NCBI GenBank assembly: GCA_024404655.1
Contig: JAKSPR010000067.1
Span: 1-11,014 of the forward strand
Length of the DNA stretch: 11,014 nucleotides
Direction: 5' to 3'
From: Clostridia bacterium
GTDB taxonomy: Bacteria > Bacillota > Clostridia > Oscillospirales > CAG-272
Shown here piece after piece: positions 1 through 6,693 of the stretch. The stretch's first letter is position 1. Each line of letters begins with the position of its first letter. The notes beneath the pieces were generated by a model. That model was not told the origin of the DNA, ran no database searches, and worked only from the letters and a program-made list of their open reading frames with translations. Position numbers and translations under genes: made by a program.

Positions 1-12
1 ATATATATATTC

Positions 13-41
13 AGTATAAAAGAAAATTTCTGTTTTGTCAA
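13..41 (-). promoter_or_regulatory. Predicted leftward promoter driving a gene off the left edge
   Basis: On the minus strand, TTGACA (plus 36-41 reads TGTCAA) is followed after 17 bases by TATACT (plus 13-18 reads AGTATA), one mismatch from the consensus -10. Transcription would start near position 6 and leave the window at once, so the gene it serves cannot be seen. It lies back to back with the promoter of the SGNH esterase; the 97 bases between the two -35 boxes (42-138) are AT-rich, with a near-direct repeat around 61-81 (AGCGATTTC / AGCGAAATTTC), and hold no gene. The extreme left is an AT dinucleotide run (1-10). The -35 match is exact, but AT-rich DNA produces chance matches. Confidence 0.5.
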
Positions 42-138
42 TGTTCACTTTTCCGGATCAGAGCGATTTCAGCGAAATTTCTCATTAATTGTACTTCTAT
101 TTGTCTGATTTTCACATCTGCAAAAAGCGTGCATATTC

Positions 139-167
139 TTGACACGACGGCTGACCCATGATATAAT
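139..167 (+). promoter_or_regulatory. Consensus promoter of the SGNH esterase gene
   Basis: A perfect TTGACA (139-144), a 17-base spacer and a perfect TATAAT (162-167), with TG one base upstream of the -10 (159-160), make a fully consensus housekeeping-sigma promoter with an extended -10. The expected start is near 174, giving a leader of about 29 bases that contains the ribosome site AAAGGA (186-191). No terminator-like or riboswitch-like fold fits in so short a leader, so control, if any, would come from upstream DNA. Confidence 0.85.
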
Positions 168-202
168 AAAACCAGATATTCAGGGAAAGGATATGACATA
201 AC

Positions 203-1279
203 ATGACAATCAAGGAATTTTACAGCCGTTACTCTTCTGACTGCACCGCAGGCAGTTCCAATCAGGTTCTGAACCGTGACAAGCTGCCGACAGAACACAC
301 AGGACGGGTTGCCTACCGGCTTTCTCACGGCGGCGAAAACTATGCGCTGCTTTTCTCCAATCAGATTGACAGTACCTATGCGGACGGTTCCATCTCCGTT
401 GCCAACGACATCGGCGGCACATGGAAGATTCTCTCCATGCGTGTCGGTCTCTGCCGGGCATGGGATGATGAGCCGAAGGAATGGCACAATGTGACCTTTG
501 AAGGCTATGCTTCAAAGACTGTTGTCGGACCGGAACCTTTCTGCACCGATCCGATCCCGCTGCACGCCAAAGCCGGGGACTATCTCTGCTATGAAGTAAC
601 GGTTTTCGGCGCCTGTTTCCCCTATCACACCGAAATGGTGCTCAATGTCAGAAAGAAGAACGCAGACGGCGTCTTTGTCATGGACAAGCGCATCCCCGTT
701 CCGCTGATGATCGGCTCCGATCGGCCTGTCACGAAGAAGGTCGCTTTCATCGGTGACTCCATCACCCAGGGCTGCGGCACGGAATATGAATCCTATACCC
801 ACTGGGCATCGGTCATTGCTGACGGTCTTCCTGCCGATATGAGCGTCTGGGATCTTGGTATCGGCTACGCCCGCGGTTACGATGCTGCCACCGACAAAGG
901 CTGGCTGGCAAGAGCAAAGCAGTGTGATGTTGTCAACGTCTGCTTCGGCGTCAACGATATTCTGAAAGGCAGAACTGCGGAAGAGGTCAAAGCGGATCTT
1001 CGCACTATCGTCCGCGCGCTCAAAGCTGCCGGATGTGAAGTTGTACTGCTCACCGTTCCGCCCTTTGATATTCAGGGGATTGCCCAAAAGTATTGGTACG
1101 ACGTCAATGATGCGATCCGGGGTGAACTCGGCATGGAAGCAGACAAAATCTTTGATTTCGCCGCTGTTGTCGGCAAGCCCGCACCGGAAGAACACATGGC
1201 GAAATACTGCCCGCATCCCAACGCCGAAGGCTGCGCGCTGACGGCAAAAGCATATCTTGAGCAGAAGATTCTTGGTTAA
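203..1279 (+). CDS. SGNH/GDSL-type hydrolase (probable carbohydrate or acyl esterase)
   Basis: A 358-residue protein with no signal peptide or membrane segment, so probably cytoplasmic. The C-terminal half carries the SGNH hydrolase blocks: GDSITQG with nucleophile Ser186, a glycine block near LGIGYARG, GVND with Gly249 and Asn251, and a final HPNAEG with His338. Such enzymes hydrolyse esters; in polysaccharide-utilising bacteria many remove O-acetyl groups from sugars. The N-terminal 180 or so residues look beta-rich and may be a jelly-roll accessory domain, as in several carbohydrate esterases, but I cannot assign a family. Oddity: block V usually reads Asp-x-x-His, whereas here Tyr335 stands three residues before His338, so the usual triad Asp is not in place. 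The start is fixed by AAAGGA at 186-191; an ATG at 194 runs straight into a stop. The gene has its own promoter and converges on the solute-binding protein. The fold is fairly certain; the substrate is unknown. Confidence 0.85.
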   Translation: MTIKEFYSRYSSDCTAGSSNQVLNRDKLPTEHTGRVAYRLSHGGENYALLFSNQIDSTYADGSISVANDIGGTWKILSMRVGLCRAWDDEPKEWHNVTFEGYASKTVVGPEPFCTDPIPLHAKAGDYLCYEVTVFGACFPYHTEMVLNVRKKNADGVFVMDKRIPVPLMIGSDRPVTKKVAFIGDSITQGCGTEYESYTHWASVIADGLPADMSVWDLGIGYARGYDAATDKGWLARAKQCDVVNVCFGVNDILKGRTAEEVKADLRTIVRALKAAGCEVVLLTVPPFDIQGIAQKYWYDVNDAIRGELGMEADKIFDFAAVVGKPAPEEHMAKYCPHPNAEGCALTAKAYLEQKILG

Positions 1280-1293
1280 TTATTTCTCCCCCC

Positions 1294-1335
1294 AAAAAAT
1301 TGCCGCCGCGGTTTTCCGCGGCGGCTTGTTGCTTA
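1294..1335. terminator. Bidirectional intrinsic terminator between convergent genes
   Basis: A perfect 10-bp GC-only stem (GCCGCCGCGG at 1302-1311, CCGCGGCGGC at 1316-1325) closes a TTTT loop. Read leftwards it is followed by AA and six Ts (plus A-run 1294-1299), a classic terminator for the solute-binding protein gene that ends at 1348. Read rightwards the tail is the broken run TTGTTGCTT, a weaker stop for the SGNH gene that ends at 1279. Confidence 0.88.
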
Positions 1336-1347
1336 TATTGTGCTTTT

Positions 1348-2841
1348 TTATGCGTTTTCGGCATTCTCCAGAGCTTCATAGAATTTATCCATGGTTTTCT
1401 GGGCGTTCTTTTCCTGCTTTGCGTAGAAGGATGCAAAATCGCTCTTCTTGGTGGTCAACGGCAGGTTCCAGATGGGATTATAGAGGCTGCTGAAGCCGGC
1501 CTCGAAGCCGAAGTAGTTGACACCGATCTCATAGCAGACGGTATCGAAGATCAGATCAAGCATCTTCTCTGCGTCCTCATCTCTTGCCAGCTTACCGGTC
1601 AAAACCATGGAGTAATAGGTCGGAATGACATCGTTTGCGCTTTCATACGCAAGCAGTTCTGTGACCGCACCGACCATTTCCGGATTCCGGATCGTGGTCG
1701 GGATGCACATGAGACCGCCCCAGTCGAGAGAATGGTAGCTTTCCTGTGCCTCATCATATTTCGGGTAAGGAAGGAAGCCGAAGTCCACGGTATAGTCACG
1801 CATCAGCTCTGCTTTGGAGAGTGCTGCCAGCTGGAACAGCAGTCTGCCGGAGTTGATGGTGAGCTGGTCGTCGCCGTACTCACCCTTCTGCGGGAAGTAG
1901 AAAACATTCTGATTGACAAGATCGGCAAAGAGTTCAATAATGCCCTGGGTCTTCTCGGTATTCAGAGCGAGGACGGAATGGCCGTCGCTGCCGCGCTGGG
2001 TCAGAGGCTGATCGGCACCTGCCAGAAAGCTGGTATACTTGGATGCCTCATCGGAGGTCATGGCGAAGCGGTCTGCCTCATAAGTCATCTTGCCGTCGCC
2101 GTCGAGGTCTGCAACGACCTCGCGCATCATCTTTGCCATGGCGTCCAGCGTCCATTTGCCATCGTAGACGAGCTGATAAGGATTATCAAAGTCAAGATTC
2201 GAGACAAGTTCCTTATTGAAATAGACAATATAAGGACAGGGGAGCATGAAATCATTGACTGCGTAGTAAGTATTTGCACCAAGGCGCAGGGTATCCATCT
2301 GGGCGTGATTCCACCACTCTGCATTCATGTCGATGTTGGGAAGGGTGTCGAGGTTATATAGATAACCACCGGACGCCATCATGGAGACACCGGAAATACA
2401 GTGGATCAGTGCCTGCTGGTAAATATCATCACCGGCGGAGACGGACTTTTTCACTGCGGTTGCGGTCGTGGATACGTCGCCGTTGGCATCGGTGTACTCA
2501 TAGGTCAGCTTGACATTCAGTGCGTCTTCCACAGCGCTCTTTCTCTTATAAATTGCGTCGTTCATGACGTCACCGTTTTCTTCCTCTGCGAAGAAGTAAT
2601 AGCGGTAGCCCTGCCATTCAAGGGCGATGGTATGGAATTCCTCGCCGCCGAAATCAAGACCTTCGGGGAGGCCGACCGGAGGACGGGTGGGGACAGCTTC
2701 CGTTGTGACAGCATCGGCAGTCTCATTGGAAAGAGCCTGCGTACCGTTATCGGGCGTGGATGCGGTATCACCGCAGGAGCAGACAACCGAGGAGACGGCA
2801 AGCAATGCCAGCAGTCCGGCAAGAAGATTTCTGTTTTTCAT
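1348..2841 (-). CDS. Lipoprotein extracellular solute-binding protein (ABC sugar uptake type)
   Basis: A 497-residue protein with a lipoprotein signal: basic start (MKNRN), hydrophobic core (residues 6-20) and a cysteine-containing cleavage region, VCSC. Cys23 is the better lipidation site because Ser precedes it; Cys21 is the alternative. A Thr/Ser/Pro-rich linker (about 25-55) follows, then a long bilobal-type domain resembling family-1 extracellular solute-binding proteins of clostridia, with stretches such as NGDVMNDAIYKRK and LVYDGKWTLDAM. It would be anchored outside the membrane and deliver a ligand, probably an oligosaccharide, to an ABC importer. No permease or ATPase gene is adjacent in this window, so it must rely on a transporter encoded elsewhere or act as an orphan binding protein. 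The start is supported by GAAAGGA (minus strand, 2859-2853), 11 bases upstream. It has its own strong promoter, diverges from the GH38 gene and ends at a shared terminator. The class is confident; the ligand is inferred from the neighbours only. Confidence 0.88.
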   Translation of the reverse strand: MKNRNLLAGLLALLAVSSVVCSCGDTASTPDNGTQALSNETADAVTTEAVPTRPPVGLPEGLDFGGEEFHTIALEWQGYRYYFFAEEENGDVMNDAIYKRKSAVEDALNVKLTYEYTDANGDVSTTATAVKKSVSAGDDIYQQALIHCISGVSMMASGGYLYNLDTLPNIDMNAEWWNHAQMDTLRLGANTYYAVNDFMLPCPYIVYFNKELVSNLDFDNPYQLVYDGKWTLDAMAKMMREVVADLDGDGKMTYEADRFAMTSDEASKYTSFLAGADQPLTQRGSDGHSVLALNTEKTQGIIELFADLVNQNVFYFPQKGEYGDDQLTINSGRLLFQLAALSKAELMRDYTVDFGFLPYPKYDEAQESYHSLDWGGLMCIPTTIRNPEMVGAVTELLAYESANDVIPTYYSMVLTGKLARDEDAEKMLDLIFDTVCYEIGVNYFGFEAGFSSLYNPIWNLPLTTKKSDFASFYAKQEKNAQKTMDKFYEALENAENA

Positions 2842-2863
2842 GATAAAATCGTTCCTTTCATCG

Positions 2864-2885
2864 GAATATTTCGATCGGAATATCC
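2864..2885. promoter_or_regulatory. Candidate operator: imperfect palindrome in the solute-binding-protein leader
   Basis: A 22-base dyad centred on CGATCG (2872-2877) pairs 9 of 11 positions, with ATATT and AATAT in its arms. It overlaps a 9-base direct repeat, TCGGAATAT, at 2861-2869 and 2875-2883. It lies between the predicted start (about 2892) and the ribosome site (2853-2859) of the minus-strand gene, roughly +8 to +29, where a bound repressor would block elongation. It could instead form a small RNA hairpin in the leader. Both the regulator and the function are inference. Confidence 0.45.
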
Positions 2886-2898
2886 GGTTTCCGGGTTT

Positions 2899-2927
2899 AT
2901 TATAACATCACGCCAAACAAATGTCAA
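2899..2927 (-). promoter_or_regulatory. Consensus promoter of the solute-binding protein gene
   Basis: On the minus strand, TTGACA (plus 2922-2927, TGTCAA) and TATAAT (plus 2899-2904, ATTATA) are both perfect and 17 bases apart, with an extended -10 (TGT directly before TATAAT). Transcription should start near 2892, giving a leader of about 50 bases that contains the palindrome described separately. Such strength suits an abundant surface binding protein. Confidence 0.85.
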
Positions 2928-2941
2928 CAGTAATCTTACAG
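2928..2941. promoter_or_regulatory. Short inverted repeat between the two divergent -35 boxes
   Basis: CAGTAATCTTACAG is a 14-base dyad with 6 of 7 pairs matching (core GTAA-TC-TTAC). It sits immediately next to the leftward -35 (2922-2927) and six bases from the rightward -35 (2947-2952). A protein bound here could act on both promoters. The repeat is short, so chance is a real possibility. Confidence 0.3.
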
Positions 2942-2946
2942 AACAC

Positions 2947-2975
2947 TTTACATTTCATTTCCGGTATGCTATAAT
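2947..2975 (+). promoter_or_regulatory. Promoter of the GH38 alpha-mannosidase gene
   Basis: TTTACA (2947-2952, one mismatch from consensus), a 17-base spacer and a perfect TATAAT (2970-2975) with an extended -10 (TGC at 2967-2969). The expected start is near 2982, giving a leader of about 46 bases. It is arranged back to back with the solute-binding protein promoter, with 19 bases between the -35 boxes, so the two genes may respond to the same signal. Confidence 0.82.
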
Positions 2976-3027
2976 GGATTCAGTCGGAAAACCCTTTCAA
3001 ATTCTTATGACAAAAGGAGCGCCCATC

Positions 3028-5877
3028 ATGTCGACCTTATTCCAGAAATATGCCGCGATCAAAAAGAAGATCGGCGGCAACCGTGAGCTCTACGGCTATG
3101 AAGAAACATTCGGTATGCCGAGAGAAGAACAGCAGCATATCACCCCGCCTGCACGGCACCTCGTCCGGATCCTTGCCGAAACCGAATTTGCCATCCGTCT
3201 GTCCGGCTCCCTCGGCGGAAAATTTGATGCGCTGATCGAAGAAGAACTCGAATATCTCTCGGCAGCACTGGAGCGGGACGGCACTCTCACGAAATCCGTC
3301 TGCGCAAACGCAGAAGAACTTCTCCTTCCCATGACCGATGAAGCGAAAGCATATAAGCTGATTCTTGCAGGTCATGCGCACATTGATATGAACTGGATGT
3401 GGTCCTGGCCGGAGACGGTGGCCGCAACCATTGCAACCTTCACCACCATGCTGAACATTATGGATGAATATCCCCAGTTCTGTTTCAGCCAGTCCCAGAC
3501 CTCCGTTTATCAGATCATTGACGATTATGCACCGGAACTGCATGACCGCATCAAGGCACGTATTGATGAAGGCCGGTGGGAAGTGACTTCCTCCGCATGG
3601 GTCGAAACGGACAAGAACATGCCGAACACCGAATCCCTCATTCGTCATATCGGGTATTCCAAGAAATATCTTTCCGAAAAATGGGACATCCCCGGGGACA
3701 AACTGGAAGTAGACTTTTCTCCCGACACCTTCGGACACAGTGCGAATCTGCCAGAAATCGACACCTTCGGCGGTGTGAAATACTATTATCACTGCCGCGG
3801 TCTGGACGGCGACAATGCTCTGTACCGCTGGAAGGGTCAGTCCGGCAAAGAGCTTCTTGTCTACCGGGAACAGTACTGGTACAACAGCGGTATCACGCCG
3901 AAACCCGCTATGGGGCTCTTTGATGTATCCGCCCGCTGTGCAGGGCTGAAAACCGGGCTTGTAGTCTACGGCGTCGGTGATCACGGCGGCGGACCGACCC
4001 GCCGTGACGTGGAGCGCGGATTGGAAATGCAGAGCTGGCCGATCTTCCCGACCATCAAATTCGGTACATTCCGTGAGTTCTTCCTGGAAGCAGAATCCGT
4101 CCGTGACCGTCTGCCTGTCGTCGACCATGAGCTGAACTTCATCTTCCCCGGCTGCTACACCACCCAGAGCCGTGTGAAGCTGGGCAACCGCCGCAGTGAA
4201 GCAGCTCTTTCCGAAGCCGAAACCGCCATGGCTCTGGCGCATCTCGGCGCGGACGCTCCTCTGCATACTGCACCCATTGAGAGCGCATGGCAGAAGGTGC
4301 TCTTCACGCATTTCCATGATATTCTCACCGGTTCCTGCGTGCAGGACAGCCGCGAGCATGCCATGGGACTTTTCCAGGATGCACTGGCAGTTGCCAATAC
4401 CGAAACGTCTCTGGCTCTGGGCAAGCTGACGGCAAAGATCGACACCTCCATGGTCACGGTACAATATGACCCCGATTCCCAGAGTGAGGGTGCAGGCGTC
4501 GGTTATCACATCGGCAGCTTTACCAGCCGCGCCGAAGATGAACGCGGTCAGGGTCTGACCCGTCTCTGGACGGTCTTCAACAACACCCCCGCAGACAAAT
4601 CCGAGCCTGTGGAGATTACTGTCTGGGACTGGACCGGCGATATGCGGTATCTGTCCGTCACCGATGTAAACGGTACTCCCCTGCCCTGTCAGCTGCTTGA
4701 TGGAGACCTGCAGCATTACTGGGATCACAAGTATTTCCGGATGCTGGTCCATCTGGACGTGCCTGCCCTTTCCTATGCGACGGTGGTGCTTTCCCAGGGT
4801 GAGATGGGTGACTATCCCGTCTATTTCCAGAATCCCCACAGAACGGCGAACGACGAGCATGATTTTGTCCTGGAAAATGACTGCATCCGTGCAGTCTTTG
4901 ACCGGGCGACGGGTATGATGCTCTCCCTCACGGACAAAAAGACCGGCACAGAACAGCTCTCTGCACCGGCAGGACTGGAACTCATCGACACCAAGCGCCA
5001 TAATTCCGATGCATGGAATATCGGCTCTTATCTGGAAAAGATTTCCATCACCGATGTAAACAACATCCATCCTACCAGCAGCGGTGCTCTGCGCAGCGGA
5101 TTCGCCTTCGATGCACGTATCCGTTCCTCCCGGATCAGCGTGGAATATACCCTTGACCAGGGTGCTTCCTTTGTCAAAGCACACATCAGAGCCGACTGGT
5201 CTGAAGTGGGCGGCGAGAAGGTCCCTGTTCTTGCGTATGAGATGCCGTTGTCCATCGCATCTGACAGATTTGCCTACAACATTCCCGCAGGAGCTGTCAT
5301 CCGTCCTGCCGCCGGTCAGGACAGACCGGGTCTCTCCTCTATCGCAGCCGCCCTTCATGGAGAATCTGCTCCCGCCATCGTCACCGACTGCAAGTACGGC
5401 TTCCGCGGTACCTGTAAAGACGGAAAAGCTTCTCTGATCTCCACCCTCATCAACACAGCCACCAATCCTGATCCCTATCCGGAACGCGGTATCCACAACA
5501 TCACCCTGTCCATCGGTCTTTTCCCGACAGACGCGCGTGCGATGGAATATGCGTCCCGCAGTGCTAACCGTCCCATGGCTCCTGTCAGCGTCGGCAGCCA
5601 CAAGGGTGAGCTTCCCGCCGACGGTACTCTGCTTCGTGCTGACAGTGATACCGGTGTGCTCTCTGCTGTCATCGCGGAAGAAGATGCGCTGCATGTGCGC
5701 TTCTACTCCGTTTCCGATCAGGACGGCGTGATCGCCTGTGATGCAGGCAAAGCGGTCAGCGAAGCATACCTTGTCGATCTGGCCGGCAGCAAAGTCGGAG
5801 ACTGCACCGTAGACGGTACGGTTGTCAGTGCAGCGCTTCCTGCCCATACCATCGCAGAGATCGCTGTCAAGTTCTGA
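3028..5877 (+). CDS. GH38 alpha-mannosidase
   Basis: A 949-residue glycoside hydrolase family 38 enzyme, which would remove alpha-linked mannose with retention, using a catalytic-site metal. Visible signatures: GHAHIDMNW (115-123) with metal ligands His118 and Asp120; SPDTFGHS with nucleophile and metal-ligand Asp233; GDHGGGPT at 317-324, where Asp318 is a possible acid/base; and HFHDILTG with metal-ligand His430. Residue roles are assigned by analogy with characterised GH38 enzymes. The catalytic domain spans about 110-370, a helical middle domain follows to about 460, and a long beta-sandwich region makes up the rest. Length suits the family. There is no signal peptide, so it probably acts in the cytoplasm on imported oligosaccharides. 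Translation starts at 3028 because AAAGGAG (3013-3019) lies 8 bases upstream; an in-frame ATG at 3007 lies upstream of that site, and the open frame further upstream only shadows the neighbouring gene. It is monocistronic, with its own promoter and terminator. The family is certain; the linkage preference is not readable. Confidence 0.95.
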   Translation: MSTLFQKYAAIKKKIGGNRELYGYEETFGMPREEQQHITPPARHLVRILAETEFAIRLSGSLGGKFDALIEEELEYLSAALERDGTLTKSVCANAEELLLPMTDEAKAYKLILAGHAHIDMNWMWSWPETVAATIATFTTMLNIMDEYPQFCFSQSQTSVYQIIDDYAPELHDRIKARIDEGRWEVTSSAWVETDKNMPNTESLIRHIGYSKKYLSEKWDIPGDKLEVDFSPDTFGHSANLPEIDTFGGVKYYYHCRGLDGDNALYRWKGQSGKELLVYREQYWYNSGITPKPAMGLFDVSARCAGLKTGLVVYGVGDHGGGPTRRDVERGLEMQSWPIFPTIKFGTFREFFLEAESVRDRLPVVDHELNFIFPGCYTTQSRVKLGNRRSEAALSEAETAMALAHLGADAPLHTAPIESAWQKVLFTHFHDILTGSCVQDSREHAMGLFQDALAVANTETSLALGKLTAKIDTSMVTVQYDPDSQSEGAGVGYHIGSFTSRAEDERGQGLTRLWTVFNNTPADKSEPVEITVWDWTGDMRYLSVTDVNGTPLPCQLLDGDLQHYWDHKYFRMLVHLDVPALSYATVVLSQGEMGDYPVYFQNPHRTANDEHDFVLENDCIRAVFDRATGMMLSLTDKKTGTEQLSAPAGLELIDTKRHNSDAWNIGSYLEKISITDVNNIHPTSSGALRSGFAFDARIRSSRISVEYTLDQGASFVKAHIRADWSEVGGEKVPVLAYEMPLSIASDRFAYNIPAGAVIRPAAGQDRPGLSSIAAALHGESAPAIVTDCKYGFRGTCKDGKASLISTLINTATNPDPYPERGIHNITLSIGLFPTDARAMEYASRSANRPMAPVSVGSHKGELPADGTLLRADSDTGVLSAVIAEEDALHVRFYSVSDQDGVIACDAGKAVSEAYLVDLAGSKVGDCTVDGTVVSAALPAHTIAEIAVKF

Positions 5878-5896
5878 TTTTCCATAATGCTTCATG

Positions 5897-5930
5897 CGTG
5901 GTACGGCCCCGGGTCCGTACCACGTTTTTT
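5897..5930 (+). terminator. Intrinsic terminator of the GH38 gene
   Basis: A perfect 10-bp stem (CGTGGTACGG at 5897-5906, CCGTACCACG at 5915-5924) with an 8-base loop is followed directly by six Ts (5925-5930). It begins 20 bases after the mannosidase stop and ends 14 bases before the next promoter, separating the two transcription units. Confidence 0.93.
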
Positions 5931-5943
5931 CCGGAATTCCATG

Positions 5944-5972
5944 TTGCAGGATTTCAAAAAATATGTTATAAT
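5944..5972 (+). promoter_or_regulatory. Promoter of the esterase-rarA operon
   Basis: TTGCAG (5944-5949), a 17-base spacer and a perfect TATAAT (5967-5972) with an extended -10 (TGT at 5964-5966). Transcription should start near 5979, leaving a very short leader (about 22 bases) that just includes AAGGGAG (5983-5989). An in-frame ATG at 5971 overlaps the -10 box and would not be transcribed, which supports the start at 6001. Confidence 0.83.
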
Positions 5973-6000
5973 GAGGACAAAGAAGGGAGATGATCGCTGC

Positions 6001-6678
6001 ATGAAACTAGAAATCAGAGGAAAAACCGTCACCCTGTTCCGGGATGAAACGGTGATGCCGGAAACCATCCTCTATCTGATCGGCGAGGACACCGAAGCGG
6101 AGGCTTTATACCGGGGACTGCATGACCCCGAAACCGCCCTGGCTGTCATCGGCGGGATGGACTGGAACCGGGATCTTTCCCCGTGGCCTTCAGAGAAGGT
6201 CTTCCGGGGCGGAGCGGATTTTGCCGGGAAAGCAGATATGTTTTTATCCCTGCTCACAGAAGAAGTCATTCCGGCGGCGGAAGAAGCGGCGGCAATCGCT
6301 CCACATCACCTTCACCGCGGGATCGCCGGATATTCCCTTGCCGGACTATTTGCGCTCTGGAGCCTTTATCAGACGGAGCTCTTTGACCGGGCTGCGTCCA
6401 TGTCCGGCTCCCTCTGGTATGACGGATTTACAGAATATGCAGAAAAACACCCTCTTTGTCGTATGCCAAAGAAGCTGTATTTATCCTATGGGGAGCGGGA
6501 ACCGAAAACCCGCAATCCGCGGATGATGACCGTGGGAAGCTGTACGGAGGAACTGCGTGATTATTACCGGGGGCTTGGGATTTTGGTGGATTCTGCCGTT
6601 CATCCCGGTGGACATTTCGATGATGTTCCAGCCCGTATTCTGATGGGCCTCTCTGCGCTTTCGGAACATCACGGATGA
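6001..6678 (+). CDS. Alpha/beta-hydrolase esterase (enterochelin-esterase/YbbA-like fold)
   Basis: A 225-residue serine hydrolase. The nucleophile elbow is GYSLAG with Ser112, and the catalytic His is His205 in GGHF. The acidic residue is probably in the segment SYGEREPKTRN (162-172), which resembles the segment after the sixth strand in the putative-esterase family that includes siderophore esterases and YbbA-like proteins. There is no signal peptide, so it is expected in the cytoplasm. The protein is short for the family, with a minimal lid. The start at 6001 follows AAGGGAG; upstream in-frame ATGs lie in the preceding terminator region or in the -10 box. It is the first gene of an operon with rarA, 15 bases away, whose ribosome site overlaps this gene's stop. 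The substrate cannot be read: an acyl ester of a sugar, a thioester such as S-formylglutathione, or a siderophore are all possible. The class is confident. Confidence 0.8.
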   Translation: MKLEIRGKTVTLFRDETVMPETILYLIGEDTEAEALYRGLHDPETALAVIGGMDWNRDLSPWPSEKVFRGGADFAGKADMFLSLLTEEVIPAAEEAAAIAPHHLHRGIAGYSLAGLFALWSLYQTELFDRAASMSGSLWYDGFTEYAEKHPLCRMPKKLYLSYGEREPKTRNPRMMTVGSCTEELRDYYRGLGILVDSAVHPGGHFDDVPARILMGLSALSEHHG

Positions 6679-6693
6679 AAGGAGTGATTCATA

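Noticed and set aside
1..10. AT dinucleotide run at the left edge as a repeat or origin element
   Set aside because: Five units in AT-rich spacer DNA are not informative, and no further origin features such as DnaA boxes are present.
1300..2361. A plus-strand open frame of 353 codons inside the solute-binding protein gene
   Set aside because: It mirrors the codons of the real minus-strand gene, starts inside the terminator hairpin and has no ribosome site.
2985..3000. A possible CcpA catabolite-repression site in the mannosidase leader (GGAAAACCCTTTCA)
   Set aside because: It lacks the central CG and several conserved positions of the cre consensus.
2401..3027. Extension of the mannosidase frame upstream to 2401
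   Set aside because: The extra sequence is the mirror of the solute-binding protein gene and runs through two promoters. AAAGGAG at 3013-3019 fixes the start at 3028.
3037..5895. A 952-codon open frame on the minus strand opposite the mannosidase
   Set aside because: It is in exact codon register with the GH38 gene, its protein has no recognisable domain and is Cys/Gly/Arg/His-rich, and it has no ribosome site. It is a by-product of codon bias.
5887..6000. Upstream start of the esterase at 5887
   Set aside because: It would place coding sequence across the terminator hairpin (5897-5930) and the promoter (5944-5972). The ribosome site AAGGGAG supports 6001.
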